Assembly: GCF_900188455.1 (NCBI RefSeq)
Contig: NZ_FZOL01000010.1
Coordinates: 151,303-215,302, forward strand
Length of the DNA stretch: 64,000 nt
Source of the DNA: Pseudomonas japonica
GTDB taxonomy: Bacteria; Pseudomonadota; Gammaproteobacteria; Pseudomonadales; Pseudomonadaceae
Reading direction: 5' to 3'
In this document: in pieces, positions 36,248-45,327 of the stretch
Layout: every line of letters starts with the position of its first letter
Numbering within the stretch: position 1 is the stretch's first letter
Made by a program: the position numbers and the translations under genes
Notes under the pieces: model-generated
What the model saw: only the letters and a program-made list of their open reading frames with translations
The model's database searches: none
What the model was told of the DNA's origin: nothing

Positions 36248-36805
36248 TCAGTCGATGCGCTTGGCCGATTTGATGTAGACCGGATCGGCGGGCACGTCAC
36301 GCATGCCTTTCTTGATGGTGGTCGGCGAGTTGACGATCTGGTCGACCACCTCCATGCCGCTGGTGACCTTGCCGAATACGGCATAGCCGCGGTCGCGGCC
36401 GGGGTTGAGGAAATCGTTGTCGGCGACGTTGATGAAGAACTGGCTGGTGGCCGAGTTCGGGTCGCTGGTGCGGGCCATGGACAGGGTGCCGCGGGTGTTC
36501 TGCAGGCCGTTGCTGGCCTCGTTGCGGATCGGATCCTGGGTGTCCTTCTGCACCATCTGGTCGGTGAAGCCGCCGCCCTGGACCATGAAGCCCGGGATCA
36601 CGCGGTGGAAGATGGTGTTGTTGTAGAAACCGCTGTCGACATAGGCGAGGAAGTTCTTCGTGCTGATCGGCGCCTTCTCGGCGTTCAGCTCGATCTCGAT
36701 CTTGCCGAAGCTGGTGACCAGCTCCACGTGCGGGGTCTTGTCCGAAGCCATCACGCCGGTGGCGAAGGCGACGGAGCAGGCGGCCATGAGGATTTTCTTC
36801 AGCAT
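36248..36805 (-). CDS. ppiA: Periplasmic peptidyl-prolyl cis-trans isomerase A
   Basis: A 185-residue cyclophilin with an N-terminal signal peptide (cleavage near 'GVMA-S', ~20). Active-site segments are '[15 protein letters not shown]' and '[22 protein letters not shown]', the cyclophilin core. It catalyses proline isomerisation in folding periplasmic and outer-membrane proteins. The ATG at 36805 is fixed by the signal peptide; the upstream gene's stop overlaps it by 7 bp, so it is probably coupled to the hydrolase gene. Confidence 0.95.
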   Translation of the reverse strand: MLKKILMAACSVAFATGVMASDKTPHVELVTSFGKIEIELNAEKAPISTKNFLAYVDSGFYNNTIFHRVIPGFMVQGGGFTDQMVQKDTQDPIRNEASNGLQNTRGTLSMARTSDPNSATSQFFINVADNDFLNPGRDRGYAVFGKVTSGMEVVDQIVNSPTTIKKGMRDVPADPVYIKSAKRID

Positions 36806-37614
36806 GTACTCAATGATCCTTGAGAGGTGGTTGAGGCCGCAGCGAGAAACTGCAGCACGGTCTGGTTGAACTGCTGTGGCTGGTCCAGCGGTGTAGCGTG
36901 CCGGGAATCGGCGATCACCGCCAGTCGTGCCCCGGGAATCAGGGCGGTGTAGCGCTCCTTGAGCGCCACCGGGGTGTAGTCGTGGTCGGCGCTGATGATC
37001 AGGGTGGGACAGTCGATCCGCCCCAGGCGTTCCTCCACGCCCCAGTTGACGATGGCGTCGAAGCTGGCGAGGTAGGCGCGCTTGTCGTTGCGTGCCCAGC
37101 GCTCGGCCATCTCCTGGCGCAGACTGGCCTGCTCCGGTTTGGGGAACAGGCGCGCGGCGAGCCCCTTGCCGATGGTGCGCAGCGGCAGGACGCGGGCCAG
37201 GGTCCAGCGCTTGGCCCACTGCCAGTAGTCGTCGCGGCTTTGCACCTTCACCGCCGGCGCGCTGTTGACGACGGTCAGGCTGCGCAGCCAGCCGGGATGG
37301 TCGACGGCGAACTGGAAACCGACCATGCCGCCCATCGACAGCCCGACATAGTGCACGGGACCGGTGTTCAGGTGCTCCAGCAGGGCCATCAGGTCGGCGC
37401 TGAAGCCGGCGATGCTGTAGCGCTCGCGGGGCTTGTCGGAGCGTCCGTGGCCGCGCAGGTCGAGAAGAATCAGGCGGTAGTCGGCGGCCAGCACCGGGAC
37501 CTGGAACTCCCAGTCCTGGCAACTGGAGCCGAGGCCGTGGACCAGCACCAGGGGTTCGCCCCGGCCATATTCCTCGTAGTGCAGCGAGCAACCTTCATGT
37601 TCGAAGTAGGCCAT
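36799..37614 (-). CDS. Alpha/beta hydrolase
   Basis: A 271-residue hydrolase with the oxyanion motif '[19 protein letters not shown]', the nucleophile elbow '[14 protein letters not shown]' (Ser in GLSMGG), an acid residue in '[11 protein letters not shown]' and the terminal His in '[11 protein letters not shown]'. It resembles 3-oxoadipate enol-lactonase/BioH-type esterases, but no pathway neighbour gives a substrate. It overlaps ppiA by 7 bp and follows a LysR gene by 12 bp on the same strand. Confidence 0.85.
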   Translation of the reverse strand: MAYFEHEGCSLHYEEYGRGEPLVLVHGLGSSCQDWEFQVPVLAADYRLILLDLRGHGRSDKPRERYSIAGFSADLMALLEHLNTGPVHYVGLSMGGMVGFQFAVDHPGWLRSLTVVNSAPAVKVQSRDDYWQWAKRWTLARVLPLRTIGKGLAARLFPKPEQASLRQEMAERWARNDKRAYLASFDAIVNWGVEERLGRIDCPTLIISADHDYTPVALKERYTALIPGARLAVIADSRHATPLDQPQQFNQTVLQFLAAASTTSQGSLSTC

Positions 37615-37626
37615 GGGCGATACCTG

Positions 37627-38550
37627 TCAGGCTTGGGCCGGGGCGGCGAAGGGGACGTCCAGCGGCGCAGTGTCGAAGTTGCGCAGCAACTCGATGAGGA
37701 TCTGCGTGGCCGGGCCGAGGGGTTTGTCCTTGTTCGAGTAAAGGTAGAACAGTGGGTGACGGCTGCCACCCTGATCCAGCGGCAGCGGCTTGAGCAAGCC
37801 CTCGCGCAGCTCGCGCTCGATCAGGTGGCGCGGCAGCCAGGCGAAGCCCAGGCCGCTGCCGACGAAGGTGGCGGCGGTGGCCAGGCTGCCGACGGTCCAG
37901 CGCTGTTCGGCACCGAGCCAGCCGACATCGCGCGGCTGCGAGCGGCCGGAGTCGCGGATCACCACCTGCAGCTGGCTTTCCAGGTCCTGGAAGTTCAGCA
38001 CCCGGCCGAGGCGGTGCAACGGGTGTTCGGGGTGGGCCACGGCGACGAACTCCACCGCGCTCAGCTCCGCGCCCAGGTAGCCGGCGATGCTGAAGCTGCT
38101 GATGGCGAGGTCGGCGATGCCTTCGTGGAGCACTTCCTCGACTCCGGACAGCACCTCTTCGCGCAGGCGCACCCGGCAACCGCGGCTCTGCGGCATGAAG
38201 GCACTGAGGGCGCGGACCAGGCGTGCGTTGGGGTAGGCGGCGTCCACCACCAGGCGCACCTCGGCTTCCCAGCCCTGTTCCATATGGTGGGCGAGGTCTT
38301 CCAGCTGGCTGGCCTGCTTGACCAGCTGCCGCGAACGGCGCAGCAGCACGCTGCCAGCATCGGTGAGGACCGCCTTGCGCCCGTCGATGCGCAGCAGCGG
38401 CACGCCGAGCTGGTCCTGCATCCGCGCCACGGTGTAGCTCACCGAGGACTGCGAGCGGTGCAGCGCTTCGGCGGCCTGGGCGAAGCCGCCGTGGTCGACC
38501 ACGGCCTGCAGGGTTCGCCACTGATCCAGGGTTACGCGCGGCGCTTTCAT
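37627..38550 (-). CDS. LysR family transcriptional regulator
   Basis: A 307-residue regulator with an N-terminal winged helix ('LDQWRTLQAVVDHGGFAQAAEALHRSQSSVSYTVARMQDQLGVPLLRIDGRKAVLTDAG') and a periplasmic-binding-like effector domain. The hydrolase lies directly downstream, while a small secreted protein and azoR lie divergently 50 bp and 480 bp away. LysR-azoR pairing is common in pseudomonads, so azoR is a candidate target. Confidence 0.92.
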   Translation of the reverse strand: MKAPRVTLDQWRTLQAVVDHGGFAQAAEALHRSQSSVSYTVARMQDQLGVPLLRIDGRKAVLTDAGSVLLRRSRQLVKQASQLEDLAHHMEQGWEAEVRLVVDAAYPNARLVRALSAFMPQSRGCRVRLREEVLSGVEEVLHEGIADLAISSFSIAGYLGAELSAVEFVAVAHPEHPLHRLGRVLNFQDLESQLQVVIRDSGRSQPRDVGWLGAEQRWTVGSLATAATFVGSGLGFAWLPRHLIERELREGLLKPLPLDQGGSRHPLFYLYSNKDKPLGPATQILIELLRNFDTAPLDVPFAAPAQA

Positions 38551-38600
38551 CTTCGGCTCCTGTTGTCCTAAGCTGGCGCACTTCTCAAGGAGAGCGCCGT

Positions 38601-38930
38601 ATGAAGAAATTCTGTGTTGCTGTGCTGGCCCTGCTGCCGCTGTCGGTGCTGGCCGCTTACCCCATCGAGGTGAAGAAGGACCTCGGGGAGGGGATCAAGC
38701 TGGATACCACCACCTACGACACCGCCAACGACATGACCACCATCACCCTGAACAACTACGGCGATGTCGCCGCGCGGTGCAAGGTGACCTTCAACAACGG
38801 TCCGGAAACTCCGCGGGTTCGCCGTGTCGATGTGCCGGCGAAGAAGAGCGTGGATGTCGTCGGCACCTTCAACAAGCAGATCATCAAGATGCGGATCAAG
38901 GTGAGCTGCGAGGCGCAACAAGCAAATTAA
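38601..38930 (+). CDS. Small secreted protein, family annotated '3-phosphoglycerate kinase'
   Basis: A 109-residue protein with a signal peptide ('MKKFCVAVLALLPLSVLA', cleavage about 18-19). The mature part 'YPIEVKKDLGEGIKLDTTTYDTANDMTTITLNNYGDVAARCKVTFNNG' is a small beta-rich domain with two cysteines. Databases often label this family '3-phosphoglycerate kinase', but it is far too short and has no kinase motif, so that name should be ignored. AAGGAG precedes the ATG. Function is unknown. Confidence 0.8.
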   Translation: MKKFCVAVLALLPLSVLAAYPIEVKKDLGEGIKLDTTTYDTANDMTTITLNNYGDVAARCKVTFNNGPETPRVRRVDVPAKKSVDVVGTFNKQIIKMRIKVSCEAQQAN

Positions 38931-39031
38931 CTGATAGATTTGACCGAGTTTTTACGCTTTTTTATCGATAGGTCAATCACTAATCTTGCCTCCATCGACT
39001 TAGCGACCTTGCCGATGGAGGCAACCTTCAC

Positions 39032-39631
39032 ATGTCCCGCGTACTGATCATCGAAAGCAGCGCCCGCCAGCAGGATTCGATTTCCCGTCAACTGACCCGT
39101 GACTTCGTCAGTCAGTGGCAGGCCGCCAACCCGGCCGACAGCATCACCCTGCGCGACCTGGCGCTGAACCCGGTGCCGCACCTGGACGCCAACCTGCTGG
39201 GTGGCTGGATGAAGCCGCAGGACCAGCGCAGCGCCGAAGAGCTGCAGGCCCTGGCCCGTTCCAACGAACTGACCGACGAAGTCCTCGCCGCCGACGTGCT
39301 GGTGCTGGCCGCGCCGATGTACAACTTCACCATTCCGAGCACCCTCAAGGCCTGGCTGGACCATGTGCTGCGCGCCGGTGTCACCTTCAAGTACACCGAA
39401 ACCGGCCCGCAGGGCCTGCTCACCGGCAAGCGCGCCTATGTCCTGACCGCTCGTGGCGGCATCCATGCCGGCGCCGCCAGCGATCATCAGGAACCCTACC
39501 TGCGCCAGGTGCTGGCCTTCATCGGCATCCATGACGTGACCTTCATCCACGCCGAAGGCCTGAACATGGGCGGCGACTTCCACGAGAAGGGCCTGAACCA
39601 GGCCAAGGCTGCTCTGGCCGCGGTGGCCTGA
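39032..39631 (+). CDS. azoR: FMN-dependent NADH-azoreductase
   Basis: A 199-residue flavodoxin-fold enzyme. FMN contacts are 'IIESSARQQDSISRQLTRDF' at the N-terminus and 'APMYNFTIPSTLKAWLDHVLRAGVTFKYT' and 'TARGGIHA' further on. It reduces quinones and azo compounds with NAD(P)H in the cytoplasm, probably as detoxification. GGAGG precedes the ATG by 10 bases. The nearby LysR gene is the likely regulator. Confidence 0.93.
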   Translation: MSRVLIIESSARQQDSISRQLTRDFVSQWQAANPADSITLRDLALNPVPHLDANLLGGWMKPQDQRSAEELQALARSNELTDEVLAADVLVLAAPMYNFTIPSTLKAWLDHVLRAGVTFKYTETGPQGLLTGKRAYVLTARGGIHAGAASDHQEPYLRQVLAFIGIHDVTFIHAEGLNMGGDFHEKGLNQAKAALAAVA

Positions 39632-39683
39632 TCGCAACGAGATTTCCCTGCCTGACACCCCTTTTTGCTCCTTTGGGTGTAGT

Positions 39684-39718
39684 ACCCGGTCGATGCTTCG
39701 CGCTCGGCCGGGTTTTTT
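39684..39718 (+). terminator. Terminator after azoR
   Basis: ACCCGGTCGA (39684-39693) pairs with TCGGCCGGGT (39704-39713) with one offset base; six T residues end the structure. Confidence 0.85.
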
Positions 39719-39744
39719 ATTGCCACGCAACGCTGCCACCCGCT

Positions 39745-39882
39745 GTAGGAGCTGGCTTGCCGTGTGACGAACCACTGCGAAAGGACCGCAACGCGGTCCC
39801 AAAAATCTCCTGGACAGTACCATTTCGGGACCGCTTCGCAGTCCTTTCGCAGTGGTTCGTCACACGACAAGCCAGCTCCTAC
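39745..39882. repeat. REPIN with GTGTGACGAACCAC insertion in both arms
   Basis: Arms GTAGGAGCTGGCTTG... (39745 on) and ...CAAGCCAGCTCCTAC (to 39882). Each arm contains the extra block GTGTGACGAACCAC (or its complement) and the GGACCG/CGGTCC core. With the azoR terminator it fills the 335-bp space before the EamA gene; no gene is seen there. Confidence 0.9.
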
Positions 39883-39966
39883 GGTAGTGGCGTGCTCCTT
39901 CGATCCGCATTGCAGCCTGCTACTCCAACCCGCTAAGGTCGCCGCCTCCATTGCCGAGAGACCACC

Positions 39967-40836
39967 ATGGGCTACCTACTGATCGTCGCGCTGATCCAGG
40001 CGTATTCCTTCAACCTGATCGGCGAATACCTCGCCGGGCACGTCGACAGCTACTTCGCCGTGCTGGCGCGGGTGGTCCTGGCCTTGCTGGTGTTCCTGCC
40101 GCTGACTCGCTGGCGCCAGGTCGAGCCACGCTTCATGCGGGCGATGCTGGTGATCGGCGCGCTGCAGTTCGGCATCACCTACGTCTGCCTGTACCTCAGC
40201 TTCCGCGTGCTGACGGTGCCGGAAGTGCTGCTCTTCACCATCCTCACTCCGCTGCACGTGACCCTGATCGAGGACGCGCTGAACCGTCGCTTCAACCCCT
40301 GGGCGCTGCTCGCGGCCCTGGTGGCGGTGGCGGGTGCCGCGGTGATCCGCTTCGACAGCATCAGCCCGGACTTCTTCATCGGCTTCCTGCTCCTGCAACT
40401 GGCCAACTTCACCTACGCCGCCGGCCAGGTCCTGTACAAGCACCTGGTCGCCCGCCATCCCAGCGACCTGCCGCACTACAGCCGTTTCGGCTACTTCTAT
40501 CTGGGCGCGCTGATCGTCGTGCTGCCGGCCTTCCTCGCCTTCGGCAATACCGAGCACCTGCCCAGCACCGACGTGCAGTGGGGTGTGCTGCTGTTCCTCG
40601 GGCTGTGTCCGACGGCGCTGGGTCTGTACTGGTGGAACAAGGGCGCCTGCCTGGTTTCCGGCGGCACCCTCGCGGTGATGAACAACCTGCATGTCCCGGT
40701 GGGGTTGCTGCTCAATCTGCTGATCTGGAATCAGGACGAGCCGCTGGGACGCCTGTTCATCGGCGGGACGGTGATCCTGGCGTCAGTGTGGCTGAGCCGG
40801 CTCGGCACTCGCCCGGCGTTGCTGGCTCATCGCTGA
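39967..40836 (+). CDS. EamA/DMT family carboxylate/amino acid/amine transporter
   Basis: A 289-residue protein with ten predicted membrane segments in two EamA repeats, of the YtfF-like 'carboxylate/amino acid/amine' branch. Characteristic segments are 'IQAYSFNLIGEYLAGHVDSYFAVLARVVLALLVFLPL' and 'TALGLYWWNKGACLVSGGTLAVMNNLHVPVGLLLNLLIW'. The substrate is unknown. Its last 54 bp overlap the end of the convergent mechanosensitive-channel gene. Confidence 0.88.
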   Translation: MGYLLIVALIQAYSFNLIGEYLAGHVDSYFAVLARVVLALLVFLPLTRWRQVEPRFMRAMLVIGALQFGITYVCLYLSFRVLTVPEVLLFTILTPLHVTLIEDALNRRFNPWALLAALVAVAGAAVIRFDSISPDFFIGFLLLQLANFTYAAGQVLYKHLVARHPSDLPHYSRFGYFYLGALIVVLPAFLAFGNTEHLPSTDVQWGVLLFLGLCPTALGLYWWNKGACLVSGGTLAVMNNLHVPVGLLLNLLIWNQDEPLGRLFIGGTVILASVWLSRLGTRPALLAHR

Positions 40837-42078
40837 CAGCCCAGCACGCAGGTCGCTGCCGCTGGGCTGCTGGTACAGGCTCAGGCCGAACTCCGGCAGC
40901 ACCGCCAGCAGGTAGTCGAAGATATCGCCCTGGATGCGCTCGTACTCGGCCCACGCCGTGGTCCGAGTGAAGCAATAGATCTCCAGCGGCACGCCCTCGG
41001 CGGTGGTCTGCATCTGCCGGACCATGCAGGTCATGTCTGTCTGTACGTCGGGGTGGTTCTTCAGGTAGGCGAGGGCGAAGGCGCGGAAGGTGCCGATGTT
41101 GGTCAGCCGGCGGCGGTTGGCGGACAGCTCGGCGACCTGGCCCTGGGCTTCGTTCCAGGTATGCAGCTCGTTGCGTTTCTGCGCCAGGTAGTCGCCCAGC
41201 AGGCGCACGCCGCCCAGGCGCTGTTGTTCTTCGGCGTTGAGGAAGCGCACGCCACCGGCATCGATGAACAGGCTGCGCTTGATCCGCCGCCCGCCGGACT
41301 GCTGCATGCCGCGCCAGTTGCGGAACGACTCGCTCATCAGGCGCCAGGTGGGGATGGAGACGATGGTCTTGTCGAAATTCTGCACTTTCACCGTGTGCAG
41401 GGTGATGTCCACCACATCGCCATCGGCACCGACCTGGGGCATCTCGATCCAGTCGCCGACCCGCAGCATGTCGTTGCTGGTCAGTTGCACGCTGGCGACG
41501 AACGACAGCAGGGTGTCCTTGTAGACCAGCAGGATCACCGCCGACATCGCACCCAGACCGGACAGCAGCAACAGCGGCGAACGGTCGATCAGGGTGGCGA
41601 CGATGATGATGGCGCCGAACACGTAGAGGACCATCTTCGCCAGTTGCACGTAGCCCTTGATCGAGCGGGTGCGGGCGTGTTCGGTGCGGGCGTAGATGTC
41701 CAGCAGCGCATCGAGCAGGGCGGCGACCGCCAGCAGCAGGAACAGGATGGTGAAGGCCAGGGCCAGGTTGCCGAGGAAATGCTGGCTGGCGACGCTCAAC
41801 TCCGGCACCAGTTTCAGGCCGAACTGCACCACCAGCGAGGGAGTGATCTGCGCCAGGCGCTGGAACACCTTGTTCTGCAGCAGGTCCTTGAGCCAGTGCA
41901 GCGCCGGCTGTCGGCCGAGCAGCTTGACCGTGTGCAGGATGACGAAGCGTGCCACGCGCCCCAGCACCAGGGCGATGACCAGCAGGAACACAAGGCCGAG
42001 GCCGGCGTGCAGCAGCGGGTGCTGGTCGAGGGTGCCCCAGAGGTCGAGGGCGTCTTGCCAGAACTGTTGAATAGCCAT
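40783..42078 (-). CDS. MscS-type mechanosensitive ion channel (YbdG-like)
   Basis: A 430-residue inner-membrane protein with about five transmembrane segments and the MscS pore/beta region 'GLGAMSAVILLVYKDTLLSFVASVQLTSNDMLRVGDWIEMPQVGADGDVVDITLHTVKVQNFDKTIVSIPTWRLMSESFRNW'. Length and motif order match the YbdG/MscM group. It opens on membrane tension to relieve osmotic shock. The start at 42078 has GGAG upstream. It is divergent from the helicase gene across 147 bp. Confidence 0.9.
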   Translation of the reverse strand: MAIQQFWQDALDLWGTLDQHPLLHAGLGLVFLLVIALVLGRVARFVILHTVKLLGRQPALHWLKDLLQNKVFQRLAQITPSLVVQFGLKLVPELSVASQHFLGNLALAFTILFLLLAVAALLDALLDIYARTEHARTRSIKGYVQLAKMVLYVFGAIIIVATLIDRSPLLLLSGLGAMSAVILLVYKDTLLSFVASVQLTSNDMLRVGDWIEMPQVGADGDVVDITLHTVKVQNFDKTIVSIPTWRLMSESFRNWRGMQQSGGRRIKRSLFIDAGGVRFLNAEEQQRLGGVRLLGDYLAQKRNELHTWNEAQGQVAELSANRRRLTNIGTFRAFALAYLKNHPDVQTDMTCMVRQMQTTAEGVPLEIYCFTRTTAWAEYERIQGDIFDYLLAVLPEFGLSLYQQPSGSDLRAGLSAMSQQRRASAEPAQPH

Positions 42079-42225
42079 GGGTAACGCAAAAACTCCGCAG
42101 AAGTGAAAAACAGACCGTCCATTAGAGCTGCCCCGACGGCTCCGGGGCAAAAAGAAATTCGGCTCCGGCGGCGGAAAACGTTACCCTATGTGGCTGAATT
42201 TCCGCTCATGCCCGAGGTTACATCC

Positions 42226-43551
42226 GTGTTTTCCCAATTCGCCCTGCACGAACGCCTGCTCAAAGCTGTCGCCGCACTCAACTTTGTCGAGCCGACGCCG
42301 GTGCAGGCTGCGGCCATTCCCCTGGCGTTGCAGGGGCGTGACCTGCGGGTGACGGCGAAAACCGGTAGCGGCAAGACCGCGGCCTTTGTCCTGCCCCTGC
42401 TCAACCGCCTGGTCGACCTGAACCAGAAGCGCGTCGAGATCCGCGCCCTGATCCTGCTGCCGACCCGCGAACTGGCGCAGCAGACCCTGAAGGAAATCGA
42501 ACGTTTCTCGCAGTTCACCTTCATCAAGTCGGGGATCATCACCGGCGGTGAGGACTTCAAGGAACAGGCGGCGATGCTGCGCAAGGTCCCGGACATCCTC
42601 ATCGGCACCCCGGGCCGCATGCTGGAGCAACTGAACGCCGGCAACCTCGACCTGGAACACGTGCAGGTGGTGGTCCTGGACGAAGCCGACCGCATGCTCG
42701 ACATGGGCTTCGCCGAAGACGTCGAGCGCCTCTGCGGCCTGTGCGCCAACCGCGCGCAGACCCTGCTGTTCTCCGCCACCACCGGCGGCGCCGGCCTGCG
42801 CGACATGATCGGCAAGGTGCTGAAAGACCCTGAGCACCTGATGCTCAACGCGGTCAGCCAGCTCAACGAAGGCACCCGCCAGCAGATCATCACCGCCGAC
42901 CACAACCAGCACAAAGAGCAGATCGTGCAGTGGCTGCTGGACAACGAGACCTACCAGAAGGCGATCATCTTCACCAACACCCGGGTCATGGCCGACCGCA
43001 TCTACGGTCACCTGGTGGCCAAGGACGTGAAGGCCTTCGTGCTGCACGGCGAGAAGGACCAGAAGGACCGCAAGCTGGCCATCGAGCGCCTGAAGACCGG
43101 CGGTGCCAAGGTGCTGGTGGCCACCGATGTCGCGGCCCGTGGCCTGGACGTTGATGGCCTGGACCTGGTGATCAACTTCGACATGCCGCGCAGTGGTGAC
43201 GAATACGTGCACCGCATCGGCCGTACCGGTCGCGCGGGGGCCGAAGGCCTGGCGGTGTCGCTGATCTGCCACGGCGACTGGAACCTGATGTCGAGCATCG
43301 AGCGCTACCTGAAGCAGAGCTTCGAGCGCCGGGTGATCAAGGAAGTGAAGGGCACCTACAGCGGTCCGAAGAAGGTCAAGGCGTCGGGCAAGGCGGCTGG
43401 GGCGAAGAAGAAAAAGGTCGACAAGAAGGCCGGTGACAAGAAGACCGCGGCCAAGCGCAAGCCGACCGCCAAGCCGAAACCGAATGCGCCGCTGGCCAGC
43501 TCCGATGGCCTGGCACCGCTGAAGAAGAAACGCGCGCCGGCGGCCGAGTAA
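42226..43551 (+). CDS. DEAD-box RNA helicase
   Basis: A 441-residue DEAD-box protein. The Q motif begins '...FVEPTPVQAAAIPLALQGRDLRVTAKTGSGKT', followed by Walker A (TAKTGSGKT), DEAD ('VVVLDEADRMLDMGF'), SAT ('LLFSATTGG') and the C-terminal 'HRIGRTGRAG'. A Lys/Ala-rich tail of about 70 residues follows, likely an RNA-binding extension. The GTG at 42226 is chosen because GAGG lies 8 bases before it and homologues start 'MFSQFALHERLLKAV'; the ATG at 42208 has no ribosome-binding site. Role: RNA remodelling, possibly ribosome assembly or cold adaptation. Confidence 0.9.
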   Translation: MFSQFALHERLLKAVAALNFVEPTPVQAAAIPLALQGRDLRVTAKTGSGKTAAFVLPLLNRLVDLNQKRVEIRALILLPTRELAQQTLKEIERFSQFTFIKSGIITGGEDFKEQAAMLRKVPDILIGTPGRMLEQLNAGNLDLEHVQVVVLDEADRMLDMGFAEDVERLCGLCANRAQTLLFSATTGGAGLRDMIGKVLKDPEHLMLNAVSQLNEGTRQQIITADHNQHKEQIVQWLLDNETYQKAIIFTNTRVMADRIYGHLVAKDVKAFVLHGEKDQKDRKLAIERLKTGGAKVLVATDVAARGLDVDGLDLVINFDMPRSGDEYVHRIGRTGRAGAEGLAVSLICHGDWNLMSSIERYLKQSFERRVIKEVKGTYSGPKKVKASGKAAGAKKKKVDKKAGDKKTAAKRKPTAKPKPNAPLASSDGLAPLKKKRAPAAE

Positions 43552-43592
43552 TTCCGAGAGGGCTACCGCGTCCCGTAAACGGGCTACCGCCC

Positions 43593-43704
43593 CCCGTAGG
43601 AGCGTGGCTTGCCCGCGAAAGGACCGCATAGCGGTCCCCCGTGCGGGCTACTCGGAATGGGACCGCTATGCGGTCCTTTCGCGGGCAAGCCGCGCTCCTA
43701 CGGG
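43593..43704. repeat. REPIN hairpin, type GTAGGAGCGTGGCTTG
   Basis: CCCGTAGGAGCGTGG... and ...CGCGCTCCTACGGG enclose a GGACCGCATAGCGGTCC core on both sides. It is the same type as 16870-16970, located right after the helicase stop. Confidence 0.9.
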
Positions 43705-43890
43705 CGCGCGCGTCGCCATCACTGTCAGCCACCTCCCGCAACGCCTGCAACTGCTTGTCGATCAACTGGCACTTGTCCGGCAGGTCCTTGCTCTGCGTTC
43801 CCAGCTTCATCCCGCGCACGGGAAAGTTCAGTCGAACCGCTGGCGAACGCCCCGGTCACAATCCATACACCCCCAACGGAGGCCATACCC
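43705..43890. other. Spacer with possible gene remnant on the minus strand
   Basis: Between the REPIN and the next gene, the minus strand carries a short coding-like stretch (from the ATG at 43819) reading 'DLPDKCQLIDKQLQALREV', a helical pattern that looks protein-like but runs straight into the REPIN without a stop. It may be a truncated small gene with the REPIN next to or in it. No full gene is supported here. Confidence 0.3.
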
Positions 43891-44286
43891 ATGAGCACCG
43901 TGTATGACTGGGACCTTATCGAACGCCTGCTCCACGAAGTACAGAACAGTGCCGGCCAGCCTTTCACCCCGCGTCCCTACGCCGAACAGCACGCCACGCA
44001 ACTGGCGGCGGCGGGGCAGCCGGTGCCGGACGTGGATCACCTGAAGACCCGCGCCTGCGACTACGAACGCCTGTTGCTGGTGCGCGGCTATATCGCCGAC
44101 CGTCCGGAAAACGAGGGCGGCAACGGCGAGAACTACGTACTGACCGAGCGCGGCTCGCGCCTGCTCAGCCTGATCGACAGCAGCATCCCGGGCAACGAGC
44201 ATCCGCGCCAGGTGCTCGATGAGCAGGGCGACGCACTCGACGAGGCGACGTTCGAGGAAGTGGCGGCCAAGGCACAGATTGCGTAG
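43891..44286 (+). CDS. DUF2513-like small protein
   Basis: A 131-residue protein starting 'MSTVYDWDLIERLLHEVQNS', which resembles the winged-helix DUF2513 family ('D-DLIR-ILL-IE'). The later part has 'ENYVLTERGSRLLSLID', typical of the wing/helix end of such domains. GGAGG lies 8 bases before the ATG. DUF2513 proteins are presumed DNA-binding but are not characterised. The assignment is tentative; a general PadR/MarR-like fold is the alternative. Confidence 0.65.
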   Translation: MSTVYDWDLIERLLHEVQNSAGQPFTPRPYAEQHATQLAAAGQPVPDVDHLKTRACDYERLLLVRGYIADRPENEGGNGENYVLTERGSRLLSLIDSSIPGNEHPRQVLDEQGDALDEATFEEVAAKAQIA

Positions 44287-44394
44287 TGACGTTCAGACAT
44301 ATCTGGTAATGACTGACCGGCGGTCCTCATAATTGGCGTCAATTCTTCGCTGCCGTGAGGTCGTCATGTCGTTGTCAGAAGTGGGGGCGCGCCG

Positions 44395-45327
44395 ATGAAC
44401 GCTGTGCGTCGCGATCCCGATGCCTTTGCCTTCCAGGTGATGCTGGGGCTGTGCCTGATCTGGGGGATCCAGCAGGTGATGGTGAAATGGGCCGCCGCCG
44501 ATATCGCTCCGGTGATGCAGGCGGCGACCCGCTCCGGTATTTCCGCGTTGCTGGTCGGCCTGCTGATCTGCTGGCGCGGCGGCTGGGAGCAGGTGGGTAG
44601 CACCTGGCGCGCGGGACTTCTGGCCGGGGCGCTGTTCGGCATCGAGTTCCTGTTCATCGCCGAAGGGCTGCTGTTGACCTCCGCCGCGCACATGTCGGTG
44701 TTCCTCTACACCGCGCCGGTATTCACCGCCCTCGGCCTGCATTTCCGCCTGCCCAGCGAGCGCCTGCGGCCGCTGCAGTGGATCGGCATTCTGCTGTCCT
44801 TCGCCGGGATCGCCGTGGCCTTCGCCGGCGGGGTGTCGCTGGCGGACCTCAGCGGCCCGATGCTGCTCGGCGATGCCTTCGGCGTACTGGCCGGCGCGGC
44901 CTGGGGCGCGACCACGGTGGTGGTGCGCTGTTCGCGGCTGTCCGAGGCACCAGCGACCCTGACCCTGTTCTACCAACTGGCGGTGGGCTTCGTCGGCCTG
45001 CTGCTGATCGCCGCTTTCAGCGGCAAGCTGACCCATGTCTCGCTGACGCCCATCGCGGTCGGCAGCGTGCTGTTCCAGGCCCTGGTGGTGTCGTTCTTCA
45101 GCTACCTGACCTGGTTCTGGCTGCTGCGCAAATACCTGGCGTCGAACCTCGCGGTGTTCTCCTTCGTCACGCCGATCTTCGGCGTGACCTTCGGTGTATT
45201 GCTGCTGGACGAGCCGCTGAGCCTGAACTTCATCGTCGGCGCCCTGTGCGTGCTGGCCGGTATCGTCCTGGTCAGCGCGGAGCAATGGGTACGCAGGCGC
45301 CTGCGTTCACTGCTGGGGCAGCGCTAG
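44395..45327 (+). CDS. EamA/DMT family transporter
   Basis: A 310-residue protein with ten hydrophobic segments in two EamA repeats ('LCLIWGIQQVMVKWAAADIAPVMQAATRSGISALLVGLLICW' at the start, 'FSYLTWFWLLRKYLASNLAVFSFVTPIFGVTFGVLLLDEPLSLNFIVGALCVLAGIVLV' at the end, the E-P-L motif being diagnostic). The substrate is unknown. Its end overlaps the convergent MFS gene by 56 bp. Confidence 0.9.
   Translation: MNAVRRDPDAFAFQVMLGLCLIWGIQQVMVKWAAADIAPVMQAATRSGISALLVGLLICWRGGWEQVGSTWRAGLLAGALFGIEFLFIAEGLLLTSAAHMSVFLYTAPVFTALGLHFRLPSERLRPLQWIGILLSFAGIAVAFAGGVSLADLSGPMLLGDAFGVLAGAAWGATTVVVRCSRLSEAPATLTLFYQLAVGFVGLLLIAAFSGKLTHVSLTPIAVGSVLFQALVVSFFSYLTWFWLLRKYLASNLAVFSFVTPIFGVTFGVLLLDEPLSLNFIVGALCVLAGIVLVSAEQWVRRRLRSLLGQR

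Noticed and set aside
38601..38930. Database-style name '3-phosphoglycerate kinase'
   Set aside because: At 109 residues with a signal peptide and no kinase motif it cannot be that enzyme.
42103..42225. Longer N-terminus for the DEAD-box helicase
   Set aside because: No ribosome-binding site before the upstream starts, and the peptide is unlike the family; GTG at 42226 has GAGG upstream.
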